Assembly: GCA_965116055.1 (NCBI GenBank)
Contig: OZ220466.1
Span: forward strand, 1,984,001-2,048,000
Origin: Bin55 sp965116055
GTDB taxonomy: Bacteria > Pseudomonadota > Gammaproteobacteria > Pseudomonadales > Azotimanducaceae
Reading direction: 5' to 3'
DNA: 64,000 nucleotides
A model generated the notes under the pieces. That model worked only from the letters and a program-made list of their open reading frames with translations. It ran no database searches and had not been told where the DNA came from. This document shows positions 35,958 through 44,720 of the stretch, piece by piece (position 1 is the stretch's first letter; every line of letters starts with the position of its first letter). A program made the translations under genes and the position numbers.

Positions 35958-36136
35958 GTTGATACATGATGCCTATCACTAGTAGATACAGGATCAAAGG
36001 GTAGCGTCAGAAAAAGCCACACCCGCCCATGAGTTAAAATGTTTATATCTGAACAGTTAACTCTAGCCGTTCAAAACTCACCGCGGAAATTCCGCATACC
36101 TAGCAGGTTAAGTGATCGAAAAGGTGCAACTCTAAA

Positions 36137-37444
36137 GTGACACTATCTGTGTTCAAGTCACTTCATTGGATTTTACCAGTCTTTTACAGCATTGCAGTCA
36201 TGTTAGCAGGTACTGTTCTCGCCGCGACAGGACTTCAAGCAAATGACCGGGAAGCAATTGAAGCCATGATTGCGACTGGAGAAGCAGAAAAGACGCTTGA
36301 TTTATTAGACAAACGAATAACTGATCTAGCCAGCTCGGATGGATGGCTAAGCGAGCACCTCGTTGAACCTCTTGTCCTGAAGGGTGACGCTCTGTATGCG
36401 CTAGGGCGCTTTGATGCGGCGCTTACCCACTACGACGATGCACGCTCAATTCAACGACGCCAATACGGACTTCATGACTTACGACAGATTGAAGTTCTAT
36501 ACAAAGAAGCCGACACGTTTTTCGCACAAGAGAGATTCACACGAGCTAACGATCGCCAAGAATATGCATTCTCAATCTATCGGCGTAAATATGGCACCTC
36601 TTCAACTGACATATTGCCAGGCTTATTCAATCTGGCCGACTGGTATCTGGATACAAACAACATATTCACGGCCCGCGGACTTTACGAAACTGCCTTAACA
36701 AGGTTTAACGACGATCCTACTTTCGTACGAGAGAGTCGCACGCGCGCATTGAGAGGTCTCGCTACGACCTACAGACTCGAACGATTTCGTCCGCCTCACT
36801 TTATTTCGCAAGTAGATAAATTTACGCCACGTCCGTACGACACGATTAATCACTCAGATCATTACTTCGCGACCTTAAATGAATTCTCGAAGGGCGAAGA
36901 AGCGCTTCTTGAACTCGTCAAGATCTATATGGGAACCGAACGGTTCGATAGCGTTATATTGGCTGACGCAAAACTTGAATTGGCAGATTGGTACCTACTA
37001 TTTGAACAATTCGACAAAGCGAGCGTCGTATACCGCGATATTTGGGATTCCTTGCGGGATACGCCACAATACGCATTCATTGAAGAGAATATGTCAACGC
37101 CCCACATACTCTACAAACCAACGCCACATAACCCCCAACGCCCTAAACAATCTTCGAAGATCCCGCTTGTCGAGCTCGAAGGGCGCATCGAAATCACGCT
37201 TACAGTCACCGAAGCGGGAACAACCGAGGACATTGAGCAGGTCTCATCCAACCCAGGTAAGATACTAGCTAGAGCAACACGACAAGCGGCAGCAGCCTCA
37301 CGATATCGACCTGCATTCATAGATGGCACAGCTATCCAATCTGAAAATGTTCAGTTCATACACACGTTTCCGTACTACTCAACCTCAGAAACCCGGAAAT
37401 CCCAGCGTTCGACAAAAAACACATCGTTTCGTAGCTCCAAGTAA
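36137..37444 (+). CDS. Exported TPR protein with TonB-C-like end
   Basis: The 435-residue protein has an N-terminal export signal (about residues 1-34). Helical repeats of TPR type follow (VLKGDALYALGRFDAALTHYDDARSI and several similar units to about 300), then a basic Pro-rich stretch. The last ~90 residues (LEGRIEITLTVTEAGTTEDIE, ASRYRPAFIDG) resemble the C-terminal domain of TonB-like proteins. The start codon is ATG or possibly a near upstream GTG. It is separated by 95 bases from the next eleven coupled genes and is probably part of the same envelope system. Its function is unknown. Confidence 0.7.
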   Translation: MTLSVFKSLHWILPVFYSIAVMLAGTVLAATGLQANDREAIEAMIATGEAEKTLDLLDKRITDLASSDGWLSEHLVEPLVLKGDALYALGRFDAALTHYDDARSIQRRQYGLHDLRQIEVLYKEADTFFAQERFTRANDRQEYAFSIYRRKYGTSSTDILPGLFNLADWYLDTNNIFTARGLYETALTRFNDDPTFVRESRTRALRGLATTYRLERFRPPHFISQVDKFTPRPYDTINHSDHYFATLNEFSKGEEALLELVKIYMGTERFDSVILADAKLELADWYLLFEQFDKASVVYRDIWDSLRDTPQYAFIEENMSTPHILYKPTPHNPQRPKQSSKIPLVELEGRIEITLTVTEAGTTEDIEQVSSNPGKILARATRQAAAASRYRPAFIDGTAIQSENVQFIHTFPYYSTSETRKSQRSTKNTSFRSSK

Positions 37445-37539
37445 CATTTTTTTAGTAGCTTTTTCAATTAAGAATTTGTCTATCTATTACTATTGACTAA
37501 CTATGGCGCAATGCTGCGTTGCACAGAGTTTAGTATAGC

Positions 37540-38865
37540 ATGATAAAAGTACCTCAAAACTTCCCGCGCACCACCATCCGAGTTACCATCGCAATCGTTT
37601 GCATGGTATGGGTTTCTTTCGCACTGTCAGGCTGCATGTCGTCAGCACCGAGTTCGTTTCCTACGATGCGCGTACCGTCTCAACAATCGCAGTCGCCTCA
37701 ATCCCGCATGCCTTCGCAGCAACCACAAAGCCGTCAATCTAATCCACAACAAACGCCATCACAATCAAACAGAGGCGGCAGCCCATCGCAGGGCAGCCCC
37801 ATGCCAACGCTGCCCGGCCAACAAGGCACCGGTAGGTCAAGTATGCCCATGCCGAGTCAGTCATCGCCTACAAATCCTAGCGGCATGCCAACACCACAAG
37901 TTGGCGGCACGCCACAACCTTCTAGCATACCTTCACCCGCTTCACCATCGTCGAGTTCACAGCAAGGTGGGAACGTGGCATTCCCGAGCATACCTGGCTT
38001 ACCCGATATGACCAGCGGCGATAAGTCCAGAAGCGAGGCACAAGAGGACTCTGGGGGGTTGGACCAGGATCCGACCACTGCACAGAATCAATCTGGTCTG
38101 CCTGGCGGCCCGTTACGCACTGCCGAAAGCGAAAGCGCTGATCAAGATTCATCCCAAGAAGGCGGTCTCGTTGACCAACGCAGCGGCGACGAGCGGCTAT
38201 CGGGCTCTAAAGACGGTGCGGAGTCAGGAAAAGACCTGGGGCGATTGCCAAGCGTCGGTGTTGGCGAACAACCCCAAGGCGGTCAAGAAAGGAAAGCTGG
38301 TGAAAATTCTGGGGCAGGCTTACTTGGCGAACAAAGTCAAAACACACCTGAGACTGACGGTTGGGTATTAAGCAACGAGTTACCGGAAACAGAAAAGGTT
38401 CGACCCGGCATACCGGAAGTTGATGATGTCGATCAAGTGGACGAGAGCGGTATCGCCGAGACGGATAAAGAACTTGAAGAGACGCTTGCTGGTATTGACG
38501 GCAGCATCATGAGTGATCGCGAAGAATACACTTCAAAAGTGAATAAGCGCGCTGGCGGGATGGAGTTACCCGGCGATGTGGTTGCATCAAGCGCATCGAA
38601 CATCAACGATGGCCGCGATCAGGGTACCGAGTCAGGTGGCACGTCGACAACCGCCATCCCAAATCCAACTTATCCCGGACGACATTCACAGCAAGTACCA
38701 GAGAAACCAAACCCGGCGCCCATCGGCGCAGCCGACATTCCCGATGCCAAAGACGACGATGTCGTAGCGCGACAACTTCGAGAAGCCGCACTGGCGGAAA
38801 CGGATCCTAATTTACGCGCGGCACTATGGGATGAGTTACGACGCTATCTAAATAAGCGAAAATGA
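37540..38865 (+). CDS. Low-complexity (Ser/Pro/Gln/Gly-rich) lipoprotein
   Basis: The 441-residue protein starts with a lipoprotein signal ending FALSGC (Cys32). Residues ~40-170 are almost only Ser, Pro, Gln, Gly and Met, and ~170-380 are rich in Gly, Asp, Glu and Ser; both are expected to be disordered. The last ~40 residues form a helical end (VVARQLREAALAETDPNLRAALWDEL). It could be a flexible envelope tether. The ATG of the next gene overlaps its stop (ATGA). No homologous domain is recognised. Confidence 0.7.
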   Translation: MIKVPQNFPRTTIRVTIAIVCMVWVSFALSGCMSSAPSSFPTMRVPSQQSQSPQSRMPSQQPQSRQSNPQQTPSQSNRGGSPSQGSPMPTLPGQQGTGRSSMPMPSQSSPTNPSGMPTPQVGGTPQPSSIPSPASPSSSSQQGGNVAFPSIPGLPDMTSGDKSRSEAQEDSGGLDQDPTTAQNQSGLPGGPLRTAESESADQDSSQEGGLVDQRSGDERLSGSKDGAESGKDLGRLPSVGVGEQPQGGQERKAGENSGAGLLGEQSQNTPETDGWVLSNELPETEKVRPGIPEVDDVDQVDESGIAETDKELEETLAGIDGSIMSDREEYTSKVNKRAGGMELPGDVVASSASNINDGRDQGTESGGTSTTAIPNPTYPGRHSQQVPEKPNPAPIGAADIPDAKDDDVVARQLREAALAETDPNLRAALWDELRRYLNKRK

Positions 38866-40124
38866 AAGCAAACGCTACGTGCCTGTTGATAGGCGCAACC
38901 GCTAGCTTGCTTATTTGCGCCTGCACGATGAAGCCCACCGTGCGCTTCGTGGATCTCGCCCCGCCGGTTTCTGCGATGGAAACGATTCCGGATCACCTAT
39001 TGCTTAATGTAGGCGTTAAAGTACTCGATGCCAACATACCCGATTCATACGACGAACGCACGGCACTCAACATCACGGAAGAAGTGCGTCGAGCCGAAGC
39101 GAATTACATTGCTCACTTTGCGAAGAACCTGCTTCAATCAACGGGGAATTGGGGTGCCGTTCGAGTGCTCCCGCGAGATTCTCATGCTGTAGACGTGACA
39201 GTATCCGGCACGATCGAACATTCCGATGGGGAGCGGCTGATCGCGCACGTCAAAGTGCAAGATGCTCGCCGTGTCGTGTGGTTCGAGGAAACGTACGAGA
39301 CGCTCGCGAGCAAATTCGCCTACGAACCGAATATACCAGCAAACATTGATCCGTTTCAGTCGATGTACAAGTCCATTGCGGATCGGATGTATATGTACCA
39401 ATCACAACTATCCGATAAGGAAATTCGCGAGATCCGCACGACGGCAGAACTTTTGTTTGCCCGCGAATTCTCACCGGACGCGTTTAGTAACCATCTCAAC
39501 GACGATCAACAAGACATCGTGGCGATCACACGCATGCCAGCCGATGAAGATCCGATGCTACAACGCGTGCGCCGCATCCGCGAACGAGAGTATCTTTTTA
39601 TTGATACGCTTGATGAATATTACGGCGACTTCGCAACACGTATGTACTCACCATACCAGAAGTGGCGTGAAAGTTCATATGAAGATGCTATCGCTTTCCG
39701 TGAAGAACGGGATCGTGCTAGAGTGAAGCTCATCGCTGGCGGATTAATGGTTGCCGGCGGTGCAGCGATGCAACGCAGCTCCGCGCGACCAACCGAATTC
39801 GCTGGATACGCTGGGGTCATAGGCGGTGCGGGGGAGGTGCTCGGCGCCATTCAGGCACGCGCCAATATGACAATCCATGGCTCCGCGTTACGCGAGTTAG
39901 GAGTATCCGCCGCCGCCGAGATTTCACCTCATACGCTTGAGTTAGAGAACACAACGATATCGCTCATCGGCACTGTCGATCAACAATATGTAGAGCTCAA
40001 GCGGATCCTACGACGCCTATTCTTCGAAGACTATCAACTTCCTATACCGGCCGATGTCGCGGATGCGCCAATCTACGAAGGTATATCAACCGACATATTG
40101 AAGATCCCGGATCCGCGTGAGTGA
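38862..40124 (+). CDS. Predicted lipoprotein of an envelope gene cluster
   Basis: The 420-residue protein has a lipoprotein-type signal ending LLICAC (Cys21). A region around 70-150 (LLNVGVKVLDANIPD, VDVTVSGTIEHSDGERL) suggests a beta-rich domain like those of envelope assembly lipoproteins. A Gly/Ala-rich hydrophobic stretch (LIAGGLMVAGGAAMQ, about 289-303) may insert into or span a membrane. No named family is recognised. It overlaps both neighbouring genes (4 and 8 bases), indicating translational coupling. Confidence 0.65.
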   Translation: MKANATCLLIGATASLLICACTMKPTVRFVDLAPPVSAMETIPDHLLLNVGVKVLDANIPDSYDERTALNITEEVRRAEANYIAHFAKNLLQSTGNWGAVRVLPRDSHAVDVTVSGTIEHSDGERLIAHVKVQDARRVVWFEETYETLASKFAYEPNIPANIDPFQSMYKSIADRMYMYQSQLSDKEIREIRTTAELLFAREFSPDAFSNHLNDDQQDIVAITRMPADEDPMLQRVRRIREREYLFIDTLDEYYGDFATRMYSPYQKWRESSYEDAIAFREERDRARVKLIAGGLMVAGGAAMQRSSARPTEFAGYAGVIGGAGEVLGAIQARANMTIHGSALRELGVSAAAEISPHTLELENTTISLIGTVDQQYVELKRILRRLFFEDYQLPIPADVADAPIYEGISTDILKIPDPRE

Positions 40125-41610
40125 TCCTATAAAAATCAAACCGATTGCGCCTTCGCTTACACCATCGGAAGGGCAAACTGCATTAACTAAAAAACGCCCG
40201 TTCCCATGGCCGATAGCACTTGTTTTTGTCGTTTTGATTGTTGCGTTTATTGGGTTTCGCTACATGCCAACGACTGTTACGTTTCAGAACCCTTCGGCGC
40301 AATCTAGGGAAAATGAGCAGCATCAAAGCGTTGACTCAAGACCATCTCCTAGCGGATCCCCTTTACCTTTCCAGGATATCGAACAGCAGCAAGCGCAAGA
40401 GTCAGCGAAAGTCATCCTTAGAGAGTTTGCCACCATCCAGAACCAGGTGGAACGTGATCAGCTAGGTCTGGCAGCGCACCGCCAACAATACGACGCCATC
40501 ATTGATGCTGCCAACGCTGCAGACACCTCGTTCGCAAGCCGCGAGTACAACCGCGCGATAGAAGAATATCGCGACGCAACCAATCAGTTGCGAGATTTCG
40601 TGGATGCTCGAGAAAAAGAATTCGAACAATCATTCGAGGTCGGCTATACAGCCTTAGTCGAACGCGATCTACATCAAGCGCGAACACAACTTGAGTATGC
40701 AACGCAAATTAAGCCGCATGACCCGGCGCTTGAAAGTGCGTTAGAGAGATTAAAGAAATTACCCGAAGTCAATGCTCTTCTCCGGGTCTCGGCTCGCGCC
40801 TCGCTGCGTGGCAACTACGACCTAGCAATCGAGCAACTCATTCAAGCCCGGCACATTGATCCGCAAACGGAAGGTCTTGATGTTCGCTTACGCGAACTAA
40901 CACAAACCAAACGCGACGCTGACTTTAGCGCCAAGCTCACGCAAGCGTATGCCGCACTCAACGCCAATCAACTTGAGGCGGCAAAACAAGGTTTTGAGTC
41001 TGCACTTCGAACACGACCGGACGATACCGCAACCAAAACTGGTTTGGACGAAGTCGCCAATCGTCTCAACAATGCACATATCAGAAACTTAAAAGCCAAC
41101 GCGGAGAAACAGGAACGAGCAGGAGATTGGCACTCGGCTCAGGAGACTTTTACACGCATACTTGAAATCGACAACAATTTGCAATTTGCTCGAAATGGTC
41201 ACGAACGCATTCGTACGGCACTACGTTTGACAGCTGCTATGGATCAAGTGCTTGCAGATCCTGGCCAGTTGTCGTCGAGCGAAGCATTTGACGCGGCACA
41301 ACAAACGCTCGTAGGGGCCCGCGGTCACGATCTCGTCCATCAACACCATAGGACCAAAATTGACCAACTCTCTCGTTTGATTGAGACAGCTTCTACACCA
41401 TTACGCATCGTGTTCGTGTCCGATAACGAAATGGAGGTTCGTTTAGCCACTGTAGGCGATTTAGGGCCGTTCGACCGCAAAGTTCTCTCACTGCGTCCAG
41501 GGCGTTACCTGCTGACCGGTAGCGCTAACGGTTGTCGCGATGTACGTAAAACAATCGTGGTCGAAGCCGGTATGGAACCCATCTCGATTGTGTGCAACGA
41601 GCCCATCTAG
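40117..41610 (+). CDS. Membrane-anchored TPR/coiled-coil protein
   Basis: The 497-residue protein has one transmembrane helix near the N-terminus (about 31-49, PWPIALVFVVLIVAFIGF). Helical repeats follow: AYAALNANQLEAAKQGFESALRTRPDD and RDLHQARTQLEYATQIKPHD are TPR-like. The final ~80 residues look beta-rich and PEGA-like (LSLRPGRYLLTGSANGCRDVRKTI). The bulk probably lies in the periplasm. The start is GTG, overlapping the previous gene; its stop is directly followed by the start of the next gene. Confidence 0.68.
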   Translation: MSDPIKIKPIAPSLTPSEGQTALTKKRPFPWPIALVFVVLIVAFIGFRYMPTTVTFQNPSAQSRENEQHQSVDSRPSPSGSPLPFQDIEQQQAQESAKVILREFATIQNQVERDQLGLAAHRQQYDAIIDAANAADTSFASREYNRAIEEYRDATNQLRDFVDAREKEFEQSFEVGYTALVERDLHQARTQLEYATQIKPHDPALESALERLKKLPEVNALLRVSARASLRGNYDLAIEQLIQARHIDPQTEGLDVRLRELTQTKRDADFSAKLTQAYAALNANQLEAAKQGFESALRTRPDDTATKTGLDEVANRLNNAHIRNLKANAEKQERAGDWHSAQETFTRILEIDNNLQFARNGHERIRTALRLTAAMDQVLADPGQLSSSEAFDAAQQTLVGARGHDLVHQHHRTKIDQLSRLIETASTPLRIVFVSDNEMEVRLATVGDLGPFDRKVLSLRPGRYLLTGSANGCRDVRKTIVVEAGMEPISIVCNEPI

Positions 41611-43659
41611 GTGGCAAAATCCGGTGCCACGCACGGTCTGCGACCGACACAATTCCAACCAACTGAACAACCCACACGGCTGAAACTGCCGCTGCCTTCA
41701 TGGTGGCAGTCGTTGTTGGTTGTTTTCATCTTATGTGTCTCCGTTGTTGCATGGTTTCTCTTTACTGCCACTGCCGTGCGTTTCACTGCGAACACTGAAC
41801 CAATGAACGTTGACATTGCTGGTGGGATAGCCATTCAATCCGGTTCGTCTTATCTAATGCCTCCAGGTCAGTATGAAGTCGTAGCGAATGCAGACGGGTA
41901 CAAGCCGATACGACAATCTGTCCAAGTATTGGCACAGTCCGATCAGCTGGTCGAGCTCGAGTTCACCCCTTTGCCTGGCGTGATATACATAACCGGTAAC
42001 CCAGTAGGCGCTAGCGTTGATCTAGGCTCAGAGCATCTTGGCGTGGCCCCTTTGACGACCGAGCTACCCAGCGGTACGGTTCAATTAAGCGTTCGCGCCG
42101 ACTCCTATCAATCCACTGAAATCTCTGCGGACATTACGGGACGGCAGGTCGAGCAAACCATTACTTACGAATTGCGACCGAACTGGGCCGAAGTCCTCCT
42201 CCCTACTTCGCCGTCTGGTGCAAAAGTCCTTATTGACGACCAGGAAACCCCATACCAAACACCCGGACCGATTCGCGTCATGGCCGGAGAACGAGAAATT
42301 ACCGTGAAAATTCCAGGCTATGAAGCCTGGACCGACATCTTGTTTGTAGAACCCGAACAAACGATCGAGCTTGAGTTAGTCACACTCAAGCTCAGTAAGG
42401 GCACACTGTATCTCAAAAGCACCCCCAGCGATGCGAGTGTCACGATCAACGGCCAATTCACCGGCACAACACCGCTCGAAGTAGCTCTCGCGCCTAGGGT
42501 CAATCATCGCATAGAAACGTCACTTTTCGGGTATCAAAAAAACATTCGCAACATCAAGCTTGAGCCGCTACAAACTCGACAAATACATCTCAAGTTGCAG
42601 GAAGTTACAGGTAAGTTAGCGGTTACAACCGACCCCGAACATGTCGAAATTCGAGTTGATGGCAAAGTGGTAGGAACCAGCAATACGATACTCGAGTTGC
42701 ACGCAACCGATCATGACATCGAGCTTCGCAAGGAAGGTTATGCTGGTTACGCTACGCAGATCACAGTGCAGTCAGATTTTCAGCAGGAACTGAAAGTTCG
42801 GCTATTGACACTTGAAGAAGCCCGCCTCGCTTCCTTGGAACAAGCTCGAATGACGAGCGAGAATCAAGCCTTAGTCTTGTTGAAACCATCGTCAATCATC
42901 ATGGGCGCATCTCGACGTCAACCCGGGCGTCGAGCCAACGAAGTATTTCGAAGCGTCGACCTTGATCGACTGGTTTACATCAGTAAATACGAAGTAACCA
43001 ACGCGGAATTCAGACGATTTGCCTCGGGTCATGACTCGGGCGAATTCGAGAATTCGACATTGAATAAAGACGATCAACCCGTCGTCAACGTCAGTTGGCG
43101 AGAAGCGGCGCAATACTGCAATTGGTTATCAACGAAGGAAGGGTACGAGCCTTTTTACACCTTGCGTACAGGCGACCCACCAAAATACGACGCTAATTCG
43201 CTCGGCTATCGCCTACCTACCGAGGCGGAGTGGTCCTGGGCAGCCCGCTCAACCGGCACAAAAGACGAACTACTGTTATTTCCATGGGGAGATAGTTTGC
43301 CACCGCCAAACCATCATGGCAATTACGCGGACCGCGCGGCACAGCACGTGATCGGGCGCGTGATTTTTAACTATAACGACAATCACACTGTCGCATCGCC
43401 AGTCGGTACGTTCAACGCCAATTACCACGGTCTCAACGACATGGGTGGGAATGTCGCTGAATGGGTTCATAATTTTTATAACGTTCCTGAAGTCAATGCG
43501 GTCTTACCGAATCTCGGCCCGGACAGCGGTGAGTATCACGTGATCCGAGGATCCAGTTGGATGCACGGCACGATTACAGACCTTCGTTTATCGTTCCGGG
43601 ACTATGGGTCCGACGGGCGTCGCGATGTCGGCTTTAGATTGGCTAGATTTGCAGAATAA
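41611..43659 (+). CDS. Multi-PEGA protein with C-terminal formylglycine-generating-enzyme-like domain
   Basis: The 682-residue protein starts with GTG and has one transmembrane helix at about 33-52. About five PEGA-type beta units follow (for example VIYITGNPVGASVDLG, LYLKSTPSDASVTINGQFTGTTPLEV), residues ~60-395. A short helix leads to an FGE-sulfatase-type domain, residues ~425-680: NAEFRRFASGHDSGE, PVVNVSWREAAQYCNWLS, GYRLPTEAEWSWAAR, GNVAEWVHNFY, GFRLARF. The Cys of classical FGE (RGGS region) is not present; the corresponding end reads VIRGSSWMHGTITDLRLSFRD. It is therefore probably structural or a binding domain rather than a formylglycine-making enzyme. It is the longest gene of the cluster. 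Confidence 0.8.
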   Translation: MAKSGATHGLRPTQFQPTEQPTRLKLPLPSWWQSLLVVFILCVSVVAWFLFTATAVRFTANTEPMNVDIAGGIAIQSGSSYLMPPGQYEVVANADGYKPIRQSVQVLAQSDQLVELEFTPLPGVIYITGNPVGASVDLGSEHLGVAPLTTELPSGTVQLSVRADSYQSTEISADITGRQVEQTITYELRPNWAEVLLPTSPSGAKVLIDDQETPYQTPGPIRVMAGEREITVKIPGYEAWTDILFVEPEQTIELELVTLKLSKGTLYLKSTPSDASVTINGQFTGTTPLEVALAPRVNHRIETSLFGYQKNIRNIKLEPLQTRQIHLKLQEVTGKLAVTTDPEHVEIRVDGKVVGTSNTILELHATDHDIELRKEGYAGYATQITVQSDFQQELKVRLLTLEEARLASLEQARMTSENQALVLLKPSSIIMGASRRQPGRRANEVFRSVDLDRLVYISKYEVTNAEFRRFASGHDSGEFENSTLNKDDQPVVNVSWREAAQYCNWLSTKEGYEPFYTLRTGDPPKYDANSLGYRLPTEAEWSWAARSTGTKDELLLFPWGDSLPPPNHHGNYADRAAQHVIGRVIFNYNDNHTVASPVGTFNANYHGLNDMGGNVAEWVHNFYNVPEVNAVLPNLGPDSGEYHVIRGSSWMHGTITDLRLSFRDYGSDGRRDVGFRLARFAE

Positions 43660-43925
43660 TGTTGGAAATCAATCTCAAATACTTACTCGGCTTACTTTGC
43701 ATGAGTGCGATGTCGCTGGCGACTGCGCAAGAATCCGATTCTTCGCGCGAGACCAACGCTGGCAAGAGGGAGCAGGTCGAAAAACAGGATGCCGACATCG
43801 CCAAAGATCAAGCTGAATCAACCGATCAAAACACCGACGAACAGAGCAAGACGACGGTTGATATTTTTACTCCCTCTGAGAGCATCTCGGAAGACTACGC
43901 CGTACCCTTCCCGACCGACATATGA
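43659..43925 (+). CDS. Small exported protein of the envelope cluster
   Basis: An 88-residue protein with an N-terminal signal peptide (LLGLLCMSAMSLATAQ) followed by an acidic, Asp/Glu/Gln/Thr-rich segment with no recognised domain. It is coupled to both neighbours: its ATG overlaps the previous stop (TAATG) and its own stop overlaps the ExbB-like gene's start (ATGA). It may be a short periplasmic partner of the proton channel; this is inference. Confidence 0.62.
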   Translation: MLEINLKYLLGLLCMSAMSLATAQESDSSRETNAGKREQVEKQDADIAKDQAESTDQNTDEQSKTTVDIFTPSESISEDYAVPFPTDI

Positions 43926-44719
43926 ATAAACGATTTACCGAATCCTTCATTGCATACTTGCTCGCGCTAGTCATCGCATGGGCCTTGGTGCATACAGTGT
44001 ACGTCAGCATCGTGAGACCAAATGCGACCGTGATTCTCGAGGAACGTAAAGAACGCCTTGCACGCGATGAAGCATTCGTTGCGGAACGCTCTATATTCGT
44101 AACGTTACGCGATTACGAGCAGGAGGCCTGCCTTATATTAATGCTGTGGTCGTTTGCAATCATGGGATTCAAAGTCTGGAATAACGCTCAAGAGCGACAA
44201 ATGTTTAAGCGTAATATGCTGTCGATAAGCGAAGGTACCAGTGTCTTTCCTGAGGATTCCCGTACCTATATGCGACCATTACAGGCCCTGCCTAGTGAGC
44301 ATCGCGATCGGTTATTGCCTCGCACTTTATTAGTCGCACTACGTCGTTTCGAATCGACTAAAGATGTCCAAAACGTGGCTGAATCGGTGAAATCCGCATG
44401 CGATAGCGAGAACGATCGACTTGACAGCGAGTTGTCGGTCATTCGTTATATCGCTTGGGCCATCCCATCAATCGGTTTTATTGGAACCGTCCGTGGTATC
44501 GGTGAAGCGCTGAGTCAAGCGTATCTCGCCGTCCAAGGCGATATTGCTGGCGTTACCGAGAGCTTGGGTATCGCATTTAACTCAACGTTTGTCGCCCTCG
44601 TCATCAGCATCATCGTGATGCTCTGCGTTCACCAACTGCAACGGGTTCAAGAACAGCTCGTCATCGACTCGCAGACGTGGTGCGACGACAATCTCATACG
44701 CCACATGCAGGTTCGTTGA
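43922..44719 (+). CDS. MotA/TolQ/ExbB-family proton channel subunit
   Basis: The 265-residue protein has four hydrophobic segments (about 10-30, 66-85, 178-198, 218-238). The family core is readable: AIPSIGFIGTVRGIGEALSQ matches the P-x-x-G-L-x-G-T-V-x-G block of TolQ/ExbB, and IAFNSTFVALVISIIVML the following helix. Such proteins form pentamers around two TolR/ExbD-type helices and couple proton flow to work in the envelope. Here the ExbD role is likely played by the two vWA proteins encoded shortly after. A long N-terminal half (residues 86-175) is cytoplasmic and polar. Confidence 0.85.
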   Translation: MNKRFTESFIAYLLALVIAWALVHTVYVSIVRPNATVILEERKERLARDEAFVAERSIFVTLRDYEQEACLILMLWSFAIMGFKVWNNAQERQMFKRNMLSISEGTSVFPEDSRTYMRPLQALPSEHRDRLLPRTLLVALRRFESTKDVQNVAESVKSACDSENDRLDSELSVIRYIAWAIPSIGFIGTVRGIGEALSQAYLAVQGDIAGVTESLGIAFNSTFVALVISIIVMLCVHQLQRVQEQLVIDSQTWCDDNLIRHMQVR

Positions 44720-44720
44720 C

